Source of the DNA: Comamonadaceae bacterium
Lineage (GTDB): Bacteria; Pseudomonadota; Gammaproteobacteria; Burkholderiales; Burkholderiaceae_C
NCBI GenBank assembly: GCA_947448375.1
Contig: CANFMY010000008.1
Span: forward strand, 1-34,580
DNA: 34,580 nucleotides
Direction: 5' to 3'
Both the position numbers and the translations under genes were made by a program. The notes beneath the pieces were generated by a model. That model did no database searches and was not told the DNA's origin. It saw nothing but the letters and a program-made list of their open reading frames with translations. Positions 8,646 to 15,701 of the stretch are shown one piece after another (position 1 is the first letter of the stretch; every line of letters begins with the position of its first letter).

Positions 8646-8939
8646 TCAATGACCCAGCCGCTTGCAGCGATTGTCGGCCAAGATCTTGGTTTTGTTGCAC
8701 TCGGCCAACCCTTGCGGGTTTTCCTGATTCATGAACTCGCAATGGGCATTGCTTTTCATGGCGTTCTGGAAACACTGCTCTTTGATGGTGGCTGATGGCA
8801 GTGGATAACCGCCAGACGGCGCCGTGGTGCAAGCCGATAGGCCCAGCAGGGCTGTCGTCACGGATAAGAACAACGCTGTGAGAAGTTTCAGAGGGCCTCC
8901 CAGGTGTTGTGACTGATGACGAGTGGTCGGCAAAGCCAT
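8646..8939 (-). CDS. Small putative lipoprotein with four conserved-looking cysteines
   Basis: Predicted lipoprotein of up to 97 residues. The hydrophobic segment LKLLTALFLSVTTALLGL is followed by the lipobox LSAC. The mature part is about 60 residues, hydrophilic, with four Cys in two pairs (QCFQNAMKSNAHC and ECNKTKILADNRC) that could form two disulfides in the periplasm. The ATG at 8939 gives an unusually long n-region and no ribosome binding site. A GGGAGG lies just upstream of an in-frame CTG (LKLLTALF), so a shorter product from a non-ATG start is possible. I do not recognise the family. It lies upstream of the nitroreductase on the same strand, 53 nt away. Confidence 0.65.
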   Translation of the reverse strand: MALPTTRHQSQHLGGPLKLLTALFLSVTTALLGLSACTTAPSGGYPLPSATIKEQCFQNAMKSNAHCEFMNQENPQGLAECNKTKILADNRCKRLGH

Positions 8940-9183
8940 TCATTTGTCTATGTGTTGAACACGATCGAATCCCGATGTGTTCGATGACCGATTGTTTGCA
9001 CAATGCCTTCGCGCTTGAAAGGCGCCAAGTTTTGCTTTTGACTATGAAAAATCTGTTGACCTGCTAGCTCACGCGGCTGAGGCGAGGGGTTGAATTGGCC
9101 GCAACCTCGGAGGCGAACTTGGGTGACGCCCCATAGAGAATCCAACAGCGCATCGCCAGGCGCAGGCTGATACGCACCCAGGC

Positions 9184-9189
9184 TATAAT
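9184..9189 (+). promoter_or_regulatory. -10 element of the tRNA-Pro gene
   Basis: A perfect TATAAT hexamer ends 16 nt before the mature tRNA 5' end, so transcription should start about 8-10 nt before the tRNA. No good -35 hexamer is evident. The 8940-9183 stretch before it holds no gene that I can support. Confidence 0.75.
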
Positions 9190-9205
9190 CGATGGCTGCA
9201 CACAT

Positions 9206-9282
9206 CGGGGTGTAGCTTAGCCTGGTAGAGCGCCACGTTCGGGACGTGGAGGCCGGAGGTTCGAATCCTCTCACCCCGACCA
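9206..9282 (+). tRNA. proK: tRNA-Pro (anticodon CGG)
   Basis: A 77-nt sequence folds as a full cloverleaf. The acceptor stem is CGGGGTG/CACCCCG, the anticodon stem CCACG/CGTGG has the loop TTCGGGA giving anticodon CGG, and the T-arm is GGAGG-TTCGAAT-CCTCT. The CCA end is encoded. The first base pair C1-G72 and discriminator A73 are characteristic of bacterial tRNA-Pro. It reads the CCG codon, common in high-GC genomes. Confidence 0.97.
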
Positions 9283-9295
9283 GAACTCATCCATT

Positions 9296-9329
9296 GAAGC
9301 CCACTGAAGTCACAAGACAGGTGGGCTTC
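9296..9329 (+). terminator. Probable terminator after tRNA-Pro
   Basis: GAAGCCCAC / GTGGGCTTC form a perfect 9-bp stem with a 16-nt loop starting 14 nt after the tRNA. It is followed by the moderately T-rich GGTGTTTCTGGGTCTTTC. The T-run is imperfect, so efficiency is uncertain. Confidence 0.6.
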
Positions 9330-9466
9330 GGTGTTTCTGGGTCTTTCCCCTCCAGGCTCACGGGTGGGCTCTGACCTTGGCCTCGTCGGCTGCCTCGTCG
9401 GCTGCCAAGACCACAACGCCGCCCTGCGCCTCTCTTATCTTCAACCCTGCAATTGGGTTGCATCGC

Positions 9467-9709
9467 TCATGGCGCCTCCAATCGCCGCGTCAACCAGGGC
9501 ACCAAAAACGGGAACACCCCCACCACCACCCCACAGGCACACGGATAGCCCCAAGCCAACCTCCTGGACCACTCCAACCAACCGCCCGAGGCGGCCCATC
9601 CAGATATCAACAGGGAGCCCGTGATGCCCGCCACAGAAGTCAAGAAACACCCCACCAGTCCCACCAGGACGATGGTCTTGCGAGAAGGCATGTGGGTGAG
9701 TGTCGTCAT
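9467..9709 (-). CDS. DUF2798-like small membrane protein
   Basis: An 80-residue predicted inner-membrane protein with two hydrophobic segments (IVLVGLVGCFLTSVAGITGSLLIS and LAWGYPCACGVVVGVFPFLVPWLTRRL) joined by a short Trp-rich loop. The size, two-helix layout, the loop before a WxxxLAWGYP-type second helix and a basic C-terminus resemble DUF2798 proteins, whose function is unknown. The start may be 9709 (MTTLTHMPSRK) or the Met six codons later (9691); neither has a good ribosome binding site. The ORF track lists a longer version reading into the GST gene, which I reject. This assignment is by visual similarity only. Confidence 0.55.
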   Translation of the reverse strand: MTTLTHMPSRKTIVLVGLVGCFLTSVAGITGSLLISGWAASGGWLEWSRRLAWGYPCACGVVVGVFPFLVPWLTRRLEAP

Positions 9710-9823
9710 GCTGTGGTGCAGTCTGATAGCGATATAAGGAGATGGGGGAGCTCTGAGCAAAGCATAGCGGTATTTCCTAGAATCCATCGAACGGCTCACA
9801 CCCCACAACCCCTCGGAGACAAC

Positions 9824-10525
9824 ATGCTCAAGTTTTTTTACAACGCCGCCCCCAACCCCATGAAGATTGCACTGTTGCTGGAGGAGTTGGGTCTGGCTTA
9901 CGAAGCCATCCCGGTCGACACCCGCAAGGGCGAGCAATTTGCGCCCGAGTTTTTGGCCGTCAATCCCAACGCCAAGGTGCCCGCCGTGGTGGAGGGTGGG
10001 GTCACGCTGTTTGACAGCAATGCCATCCTGCTGTTCCTGGCTGACCGCGAACAACAATTTGTGGCCACCGATGTCCGAAGCCCCGAGCGAGCAGCGATGC
10101 TCTCATGGCTGATGTTCATTGCCACCGGCATTGGTCCGTTCTCCGGTCAGTCGGTTCACTTCCGGCATGTGGCGCCAGAACCCAAGGACTATGCGCTCAA
10201 CCGTTATGACTTTGAGGCCAACCGGCACTGGGGGGTGATTGAACAACACCTGGCCCAACACGAATTCATGGTGGGTGGGCACTACAGCATCGTGGACATG
10301 GCCTTCTGGGGCTGGGCCCGCATGGTGCCGTATGTGCTGGGTACTGGGGAGGCCACCTGGAACCAATACCCCAACGTGAAGCGGCTGCTGGATCTCATCA
10401 ATGCCCGACCTGCCGCACAACGCGCCGAGGCCCTCAAAAGCCGACACGTCTTCAAGGCAGAGCTGGATGCCGAAGCCCGCAAGTTCCTGTATCCGCAAAA
10501 CGAGCGTCTCGCCAAAGCGGGTTGA
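9824..10525 (+). CDS. Glutathione S-transferase-like protein (YfcG/YghU type)
   Basis: Cytoplasmic GST-fold protein of 233 residues. The N-terminal thioredoxin-like domain has FYNAAPNPMKIALLLEELGLAYE, the cis-Pro segment NAKVPAVVEGG and the glutathione-contacting LFDSNAILLFLA. The C-terminal helical domain has GGHYSIVDMAFWGWARM, matching the N-capping box of the family. The N-terminal pattern with Asn/Pro rather than a catalytic Tyr resembles YfcG/YghU-type disulfide-bond reductases; that subclass is an inference. The ATG at 9824 is preceded by CGGAGA and by a possible TAGAAT -10 at 9778-9783. The longer ORF-track start at 9377 is not supported. Confidence 0.88.
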   Translation: MLKFFYNAAPNPMKIALLLEELGLAYEAIPVDTRKGEQFAPEFLAVNPNAKVPAVVEGGVTLFDSNAILLFLADREQQFVATDVRSPERAAMLSWLMFIATGIGPFSGQSVHFRHVAPEPKDYALNRYDFEANRHWGVIEQHLAQHEFMVGGHYSIVDMAFWGWARMVPYVLGTGEATWNQYPNVKRLLDLINARPAAQRAEALKSRHVFKAELDAEARKFLYPQNERLAKAG

Positions 10526-10590
10526 ACCGTTGACTTACTCCCCCCTGCGAGCCTGGCACCTGGCCAGGTGGCGGGATGACATAGGCAGAC

Positions 10591-10596
10591 TAAAAT
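10591..10596 (+). promoter_or_regulatory. -10 element directly before the TSUP gene
   Basis: TAAAAT ends seven bases before the ATG at 10604 and matches the -10 consensus at five of six positions. Like lptM, the gene has no Shine-Dalgarno sequence before this ATG, so a leaderless transcript is possible. No strong -35 was found. Confidence 0.4.
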
Positions 10597-10603
10597 CCCA
10601 CGC

Positions 10604-11410
10604 ATGGGAATCGTCGTTGCGCTGGGGGTGTTGATTGGTGCCATCATGGGCATCATGGGGGCAGGCGGCGGCATTTTGGCGGTGCCTGTGCTGGTGGCCG
10701 GCCTGCACTGGAGCATGCAGCAAGCCGCTCCCGTTGCCTTGGTGGCCGTCGCGGCCGGCGCGCTGGTGGGGACCCTGGATGGCTTCAAGCATCGGCTGGT
10801 TCGCTACAAAGCCGCCATCTTGATGGCGGCTTGCGGAGTTCCCATGACTCACCTCGGACAGCAATGGGCGCACGCACTGCCGCAGCATGTGTTGATGGGA
10901 GGCTTTGCGGCCCTCATGCTGGTGGTGGCCTGGCGGTTTTACCAACAGGCTCGGCACACATCGCACACCTCGGACGACTTACTCGCCCTGGCCTTCATCA
11001 GCGACGCAACGGGCAAGTTCATCTGGACGCCCCTCACCGCGTTGGTGCTGGGCGGTATCGGTCTCTTCACCGGACTGATGACGGGCTTGCTGGGTGTGGG
11101 AGGTGGTTTTCTGATCGTGCCGCTGATGCGGCGATTCACCAACCTGGCGTTACCGGGCATTGTCGCCACCTCTTTGTTTCTGATTTTCATGGTCAGCACC
11201 GGGGGCGTGATCAACGCGGTGCTATCGGGGGCCGCGCTGCCCTGGTTTGAAACCTCGACGTTTGTGGTGGCCATGGTGAGCGGCATGCTCACCGGCCGTC
11301 AACTGTCACGGCGGTTGAATCCCCAGCAGGTGCAGCTGGGGTTTTCCGTGTTGCTCCTGGCCTTGTCCTTCTACATGATGTTCAAGGCCTGGAGCCACTA
11401 CAGCGCATGA
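10604..11410 (+). CDS. TSUP-family membrane permease (TauE/SafE type)
   Basis: Inner-membrane protein of 268 residues with about eight hydrophobic segments in two homologous halves. Each half opens with the family's Gly-rich motif: GAIMGIMGAGGGILAVPVL near the N-terminus and GLMTGLLGVGGGFLIVPLM in the middle. TSUP members export or import small sulfur-containing or organic anions such as sulfite, sulfoacetate or taurine-derived compounds; the sequence alone does not reveal the substrate. It stands alone, 78 nt after the GST gene. A sulfonate role would be compatible with the TauD-family gene further along, but nothing links them directly. Confidence 0.9.
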   Translation: MGIVVALGVLIGAIMGIMGAGGGILAVPVLVAGLHWSMQQAAPVALVAVAAGALVGTLDGFKHRLVRYKAAILMAACGVPMTHLGQQWAHALPQHVLMGGFAALMLVVAWRFYQQARHTSHTSDDLLALAFISDATGKFIWTPLTALVLGGIGLFTGLMTGLLGVGGGFLIVPLMRRFTNLALPGIVATSLFLIFMVSTGGVINAVLSGAALPWFETSTFVVAMVSGMLTGRQLSRRLNPQQVQLGFSVLLLALSFYMMFKAWSHYSA

Positions 11411-11444
11411 ATCCTGGCCTTCATCCATCGTGACACGAGATGAA

Positions 11445-11567
11445 ATGACCAGCCCTCTTTCCGTCGCGATGCCGCCCATGGGGGCGCAACACCCGGATCA
11501 CGAATTGAGCGCTTTTGTACCCACATTGCACATCGGCATGATTGAAAAATCCATGGGATCGCCATGA
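11445..11567 (+). CDS. Possible 40-residue small ORF
   Basis: A 40-codon frame (MTSPLSVAMPPMGAQHPDHELSAFV…) lies in the 249-nt gap between the TSUP gene and the YkgJ-like gene. A weak purine-rich GAGATGAA precedes the ATG. There is no recognisable domain or membrane segment. It may be chance or the remnant of a longer gene. Nothing else is seen in this gap apart from AT-richer DNA towards 11600. Confidence 0.2.
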   Translation: MTSPLSVAMPPMGAQHPDHELSAFVPTLHIGMIEKSMGSP

Positions 11568-11659
11568 CACACGCGTTGCAAAAACCTGAATTCTTGACGT
11601 GAAAGTGAATATGATGTCACTCGTCAGGCCAGCCCCTCCAGGGACCTCTGGAAAGTTTT

Positions 11660-12103
11660 ATGCTTTTTGATCATTGCGCCGAGTGCCAGTTATGTTGTCG
11701 TGTCGATGCAGGTTTCCCGCCGTTGGAAATCACTCTGAGCAAGGCCGAGAAAAACAACATGGGCGGCTTGTGCATCACCACCTCGTGTGAACATCTGGGT
11801 GCGCAAGGCTGCACATTGGGAGATGACAAACCTTTTGGCTGTCAGCTCTACCCCTTGTCGTACAACCCCAAGACGAAGGATTTCTTCTTCGACGCAGCCT
11901 GTCCGCTGATGCCGGTTTACCGCCAGCAGCTTGACGATGCAGCCAGTGAGGCCTCGCTCCATTTGTCTCGCATGACAACGGTTATTGAAAAACTGGCCGT
12001 CGATGAGCCGGCTTATCTGCGCAAGAACTTTCAAGTGGACTCTGACTACTTTGACATTCAACCCCTGCGGCCCGCTCAAGCCAACAAGAAAATCCGGCCA
12101 TGA
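11660..12103 (+). CDS. Cys-cluster protein, YkgJ-like
   Basis: A 147-residue cytoplasmic protein with nine Cys within the first 81 residues. The N-terminal HCAECQLCCRVDAGFPPLEITL matches the CxxCxxCC start of the YkgJ-type putative metal/Fe-S binding family. It is followed by Cys38, Cys43, Cys51, Cys61 in CQLYPLSY (the family's C-x-x-Y-P signature) and Cys81. Proteins of this type are thought to bind zinc or an Fe-S cluster, but their biochemical role is not established. The stop overlaps the start of the next gene by ATGA, so the two are very likely translationally coupled and may act together. No promoter was identified with confidence. Confidence 0.8.
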   Translation: MLFDHCAECQLCCRVDAGFPPLEITLSKAEKNNMGGLCITTSCEHLGAQGCTLGDDKPFGCQLYPLSYNPKTKDFFFDAACPLMPVYRQQLDDAASEASLHLSRMTTVIEKLAVDEPAYLRKNFQVDSDYFDIQPLRPAQANKKIRP

Positions 12104-12924
12104 CTGTTGAGACTGTGCATCGACTGTCCTACCAAAGCTGGACACCCGAGAACCTGTGCGTGGAGAGTTTTCACGAACACATCCGGTACTACACCTGCCG
12201 ATGGGACGCCTTGTGTCCTTACATCGATGTCAATCCGGACTTGCTGGCGATGACCAAAAAACCGTTCATCGTGTATGCGGTGCCGCCAGACGGACCTTAC
12301 GGTGTTCCCATCAGCGACCGGTATGGTCTCGTGGACGTACAAGCTCCGGATTTCTGGACTGAACCCTTGCGTGTTCACAAGTTCAAAAAACTGGACAATG
12401 CCTTCAAGCGCTTTCAGACCACCGAACGGGTGATCCCCGGAAAAGAACTCACCGTGGAGGAGTTGTTCACCTTGGGCAGTGAACACTTCAGCGCCTACGA
12501 AATTCACGACCAGGAAGTGGCCGGGTTCATTGATTACATTCAGGACCTGGACATCCTGATGATTCAGGTGCACGCCGAGAACGGCGATCTGGTGCTCACC
12601 GATATTTCCGTCCTGCTACCCGAGCGTCAGCAGGTGTACGGCAGTTTCTGTCAATGGAACCTCACCTATAAAAATCGCTCGCCTGGCATCTATGCCTGCT
12701 TGCTGGCCTCCCGCTGGACAGCCCGCCATGGGTACCGCTACTACAACCTGGGTCCGGTGGGTGACTACAGTTACAAAATGCTGTTTGTGACGGACTTTGA
12801 ACCCATCTACGCCATTGCGCTGACCGATCCGGATCACCCGTTGGCACTGGACACCACCTCACCCCTGCACACCGATTTCACACCCGACGTGTGGAACCAG
12901 ATCTATCGGACTGTCACCGCCTGA
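12100..12924 (+). CDS. GNAT-fold / arginyltransferase-C-like protein of unknown substrate
   Basis: A 274-residue cytoplasmic protein. The C-terminal half has GDLVLTDISVLLPERQQVYGSFCQWNLTYKNRSPGIYACLLASRWTARHGYRYYNLGPVGDYSYKMLF. Its layout, a strand with a Tyr, then SPGxYxxL plus a helix, then YRYYNLG and a Tyr/Lys-Met segment, resembles the C-terminal GNAT-like domain of arginyl-tRNA-protein transferases (SLGTYA…YLYLGYWI…KMAYK). The N-terminal half is not recognised, and the Cys pattern at the ATE N-terminus is absent here. The preceding overlapping gene encodes a Cys-cluster protein, which could supply that function; this is inference. It ends 18 nt from the convergent SET gene with a shared hairpin. 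Confidence 0.7.
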   Translation: MTVETVHRLSYQSWTPENLCVESFHEHIRYYTCRWDALCPYIDVNPDLLAMTKKPFIVYAVPPDGPYGVPISDRYGLVDVQAPDFWTEPLRVHKFKKLDNAFKRFQTTERVIPGKELTVEELFTLGSEHFSAYEIHDQEVAGFIDYIQDLDILMIQVHAENGDLVLTDISVLLPERQQVYGSFCQWNLTYKNRSPGIYACLLASRWTARHGYRYYNLGPVGDYSYKMLFVTDFEPIYAIALTDPDHPLALDTTSPLHTDFTPDVWNQIYRTVTA

Positions 12925-12946
12925 GTCGGCGCCGCGCCGCACTCAG
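12921..12946. terminator. Hairpin shared by the ends of two convergent genes
   Basis: CTGAGT-CGGCG / CGCCG-ACTCAG forms an 11-bp stem with a 3-nt loop and one bulged C. It spans both stop codons (TGA at 12922 and its convergent counterpart at 12943). No T-run follows on either strand, so it may stabilise 3' ends rather than act as a classical terminator. Confidence 0.45.
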
Positions 12947-13365
12947 TCGAACGTGTGGACCGCATCAAAGCTGATGTCGTAGTCCATCAACAATTCCTCG
13001 CCCTTTTTGATGGCGCGCAGGCTGACCAGTTCGCCGTTCTTCTTGAATTTGAGATTGGGCTTCTTGGAGTGATTGAGGTACACCGACAGGTTGGCCGCAT
13101 TCAGCCCGATGCGGGGAATGTGCACATGCTTGTCGTCGTAGTAACAAAACATTTTGATTTCGCGGCGCACACCCGGGGCCAGTGACTTGATCTCCTCGTG
13201 GGTGAACTTGACGTCATCCACCTTCACCAGGGAGCGCAAGGGCTCAACCCCCTTGGGAATGGGGCGGATGGCAAACACACCGATGCCATGCACCTTGGAA
13301 ACACCCAGGTGGCAGTACACCCCGTCGCGCAGATGTTTGAGCAGTTCTTTTTTGATCTTGGACAT
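12943..13365 (-). CDS. Free-standing SET-domain protein
   Basis: A 140-residue protein made almost only of a SET domain, the fold used for S-adenosylmethionine-dependent lysine methylation. It shows VSKVHGIGVFAIRPIPKG (SAM-binding opening, around 22-39), YLNHSKKPNLKF (the NHS motif, from 96) and GEELLMDYD (the E-L-x-x-D-Y motif, 122-130). No Cys-rich post-SET region is present, as in other minimal bacterial SET proteins. The start is the ATG at 13365, preceded by GAGGGA; the longer ORF-track form is not needed. The substrate is unknown; ribosomal proteins, DNA-binding proteins or an effector target are all possible. It is convergent with the GNAT-like gene. Confidence 0.85.
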   Translation of the reverse strand: MSKIKKELLKHLRDGVYCHLGVSKVHGIGVFAIRPIPKGVEPLRSLVKVDDVKFTHEEIKSLAPGVRREIKMFCYYDDKHVHIPRIGLNAANLSVYLNHSKKPNLKFKKNGELVSLRAIKKGEELLMDYDISFDAVHTFD

Positions 13366-13495
13366 GATCCCTCGCTGAAATGGGTGCTGGTCGTGAGTCC
13401 ACCGCACATGGCCCGCAACAATCCTACACCCGAATGGCATGGCCGAGCGGAAGCCGCCGGTGGTCCACAGCCCCCTCGGTCAGCGCTGGTCAGAC

Positions 13496-14569
13496 TCAGG
13501 GGGTCTGGCGCACGGGTGTCGCCTTCAACACCGCCTCCACCTCAGATTTCCAAAAGCGTGCCTGGCCCGTGGTTCCATGCCCCAGGGTGTCGGCGCTGGC
13601 GGGAATCAAATGAACCCGGATGTCCCGGACCTGTGACTTGACGGTCTCCCAGACACCCAGTTCCGGGCGGTTGCGCTCATCGTCCGCCGAATTGATGACC
13701 AGCACCCTGGCTTGAATGCTCTCCAGTGCGGTGGACGCGTCGTAGTCTTGGGACGATTCCCATTGGTACAGGTGATCGTTGGCGTCGCCCGCAAAGCGCT
13801 CGTTCAGACGCTTGTGCACCCAGGCGTCACCTTGAGCGCTGGTGGGCGCCAATTTCTGCAGGCCCTGGTCGCCGCCATTGAAGGCCGCCACAAAAAATAC
13901 CGACGCCAACTGCAAGCTGGGGGGTTGCTGGGTGTAGTTGCCGTCCCGCCACAACGGATCACGGCGAATGGACTCCGACAGCAAGCGGCGAAGCATCCAG
14001 TTGCGCCCCGACATCGGCGTTGGCATCGACGCCATCGGCACGGCAATGTCCATCATGCCCGGATACCGCGTCGCCCAGAGCCAGGTCTGCATGCCCCCCA
14101 TGGAATTGCCCAGCACCATGCGCAGGTGTCGAATGCCGAGGTGCTCGGTGACCAATCGGTATTGGGCCGACACCATGTCAGCATAGTTGTAGGCGGGAAA
14201 CCGGGTGCGCAACCCATCCGAAGGTTTGCTCGACTGACCCGTGCCAATGGCATCCGGCAGGATCACGAAATACCGATTGGCGTCCAGGGTCTGACCAGGG
14301 CCGAACAATTCGCCCCCAAAGGCGGACGTCAACATGCCCGCGCCCGACCCGTTGGTGCCATGCAGGATCAACACGGCCGGGTTCTTCGGGTCTCCCAGCG
14401 TGGTGTAGTGCAACCGCAGTTCCGGCAACACATCGCCCGTGTGAAATTTGAAATCCTTGACGACCCAGGTATCGCTTTGCGGGGTGGGGGCTGGTTGTGT
14501 CCACCCGGGGTCACCGGCTGTGACGGCCAAGACGGGCAATACATGGCGTAGCAACTGAGTGAGCTTCAT
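13496..14569 (-). CDS. Probably exported MetX-like alpha/beta hydrolase
   Basis: A 357-residue alpha/beta hydrolase. The fold is seen in PAVLILHGTNGSGAGM (oxyanion region), LGNSMGGMQTWLWATRYPGMM with nucleophile Ser156, the late Asp in VLVINSADDERNRPE and GHGTTG with His331. The elbow and the following MPTPMSGRNWMLRRLLSESIRRDPLW resemble homoserine O-acetyltransferases (MetX), but the N-terminus MKLTQLLRHVLPVLAVTAG looks like a signal sequence, unlike a cytoplasmic MetX. It may be a periplasmic esterase or acyltransferase. The start at 14569 has a good AGGAGA site. It is divergent from the Bug-dioxygenase pair, with a 154-nt shared intergenic region. Confidence 0.85.
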   Translation of the reverse strand: MKLTQLLRHVLPVLAVTAGDPGWTQPAPTPQSDTWVVKDFKFHTGDVLPELRLHYTTLGDPKNPAVLILHGTNGSGAGMLTSAFGGELFGPGQTLDANRYFVILPDAIGTGQSSKPSDGLRTRFPAYNYADMVSAQYRLVTEHLGIRHLRMVLGNSMGGMQTWLWATRYPGMMDIAVPMASMPTPMSGRNWMLRRLLSESIRRDPLWRDGNYTQQPPSLQLASVFFVAAFNGGDQGLQKLAPTSAQGDAWVHKRLNERFAGDANDHLYQWESSQDYDASTALESIQARVLVINSADDERNRPELGVWETVKSQVRDIRVHLIPASADTLGHGTTGQARFWKSEVEAVLKATPVRQTP

Positions 14570-14723
14570 CGAATCTCCTGGCACGGTCTATCGGGATTGC
14601 AAGCTCGATTGTCCAGGCAAGTTGCCAGCCAATGGCCCCCGCGCGTTGCGCACGGGACAGGCCGCCTCTCCTCGCGTGGGAAGCCCTGTGATAGGCTCCG
14701 TGGCACTTCCAAGGAGATGCCTC

Positions 14724-15689
14724 TTGAAACGCATGCTTGTCGTGGTGCTGACGCTTGTGGCCGGGTGTTGGGGCTTCAATCCATCCGCCTGGTCTCAAGA
14801 CTTCCCCAAGGGGCCGGTCAAAATCATTGTGCCCTTTCCACCCGGCGGTCCCACCGACACCGTGGGTCGCCTGCTGGCGCAAAAACTCCAGGACATCTGG
14901 GGACAGCCCGTGGTGCTGGACTACAAGCCCGGTGCGGGCACTGCCATCGGGGCCGACTTTGTCGCCAAGTCAACCCCGGACGGCACGACCCTGGGCATGG
15001 TCAACTCCTCGTTTGCCGTCAACCCCAGCTTGCGCAAAAAATTGCCCTATGACACCCAACGCGATCTGGTGGGGGTGACACAACTCTTCAACATGCAACT
15101 GGCGATGGTGGCGCGTGCCGACGCACCGTTCAACACCCTCAAGGAGTTGGCCGAGTACGCCCGCAAAAAGCCCGGTGGCCTCAATTACGGCACGCCTGGC
15201 CCCGGCAGCACCACCCACCTGGGGGGCGAACTGCTGCAACGCGAAGCCGGCTTCGCCATGCAGCATATCGGCATGAAAGGCAGCGCCCCAGCCCACACCG
15301 AATTGCTGGGAGGCCGACTCGACCTGGTCATTGACCCGTTCCTATCGGTGTTTCCCCATGTTCAGGCCGGCAAGATGAAGGTCATCGCCACCCTGGGTGA
15401 CAAGCGGGTGGCGGGTCACGCCTACCCCACGATTGCCGAGTCGGTGCCGGGCTTCAGCGTGGGTGCGTTGCTGGGTTTCATTGCCCCGGCGGGAACATCC
15501 AAAGCCGTGCTGCAAAAAATTCAGACGGATACGGCGCGCGCGCTGAATTCCCCTGATGTGCAGCAACGTGCCCAGGACTTCGGCATGCAAATCGTGGCCT
15601 CCAAGCCAGAAGAATTCGACGCCTTCATTGCGGCCGAGATGCGCCGTTGGGCACGCATCATCAAGGATGCCAACATTGAACAAGAATGA
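14724..15689 (+). CDS. Bug-family periplasmic solute receptor (tripartite tricarboxylate transporter type)
   Basis: A 321-residue extracytoplasmic binding protein of the Bug/TctC family. After a signal peptide (…MLVVVLTLVAGCWGFNPSAWSQ) come the family hallmarks FPKGPVKIIVPFPPGGPTDTVGR, a KPGAGTAIGADFVAKSTPDG ligand loop and the later YGTPGPGSTTHLGGELL. The start is set at TTG 14724 because AAGGAG lies seven bases upstream, giving MKRMLVVVL; the ATG at 14733 is too far from that site. Bug proteins bind small carboxylates and related compounds. No TctA/TctB genes are nearby, as is common for orphan Bug receptors in Burkholderiales. It is followed after 12 nt by a TauD/TfdA-family gene, so the two probably form an operon. 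Confidence 0.9.
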   Translation: MKRMLVVVLTLVAGCWGFNPSAWSQDFPKGPVKIIVPFPPGGPTDTVGRLLAQKLQDIWGQPVVLDYKPGAGTAIGADFVAKSTPDGTTLGMVNSSFAVNPSLRKKLPYDTQRDLVGVTQLFNMQLAMVARADAPFNTLKELAEYARKKPGGLNYGTPGPGSTTHLGGELLQREAGFAMQHIGMKGSAPAHTELLGGRLDLVIDPFLSVFPHVQAGKMKVIATLGDKRVAGHAYPTIAESVPGFSVGALLGFIAPAGTSKAVLQKIQTDTARALNSPDVQQRAQDFGMQIVASKPEEFDAFIAAEMRRWARIIKDANIEQE

Positions 15690-15701
15690 CCGGAGTTCGT
15701 C

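Noticed and set aside
11594-11615. Promoter TTGACG…TATGAT before the YkgJ-like gene
   Set aside because: The two hexamers are only 10 nt apart, too close for a sigma70 promoter.
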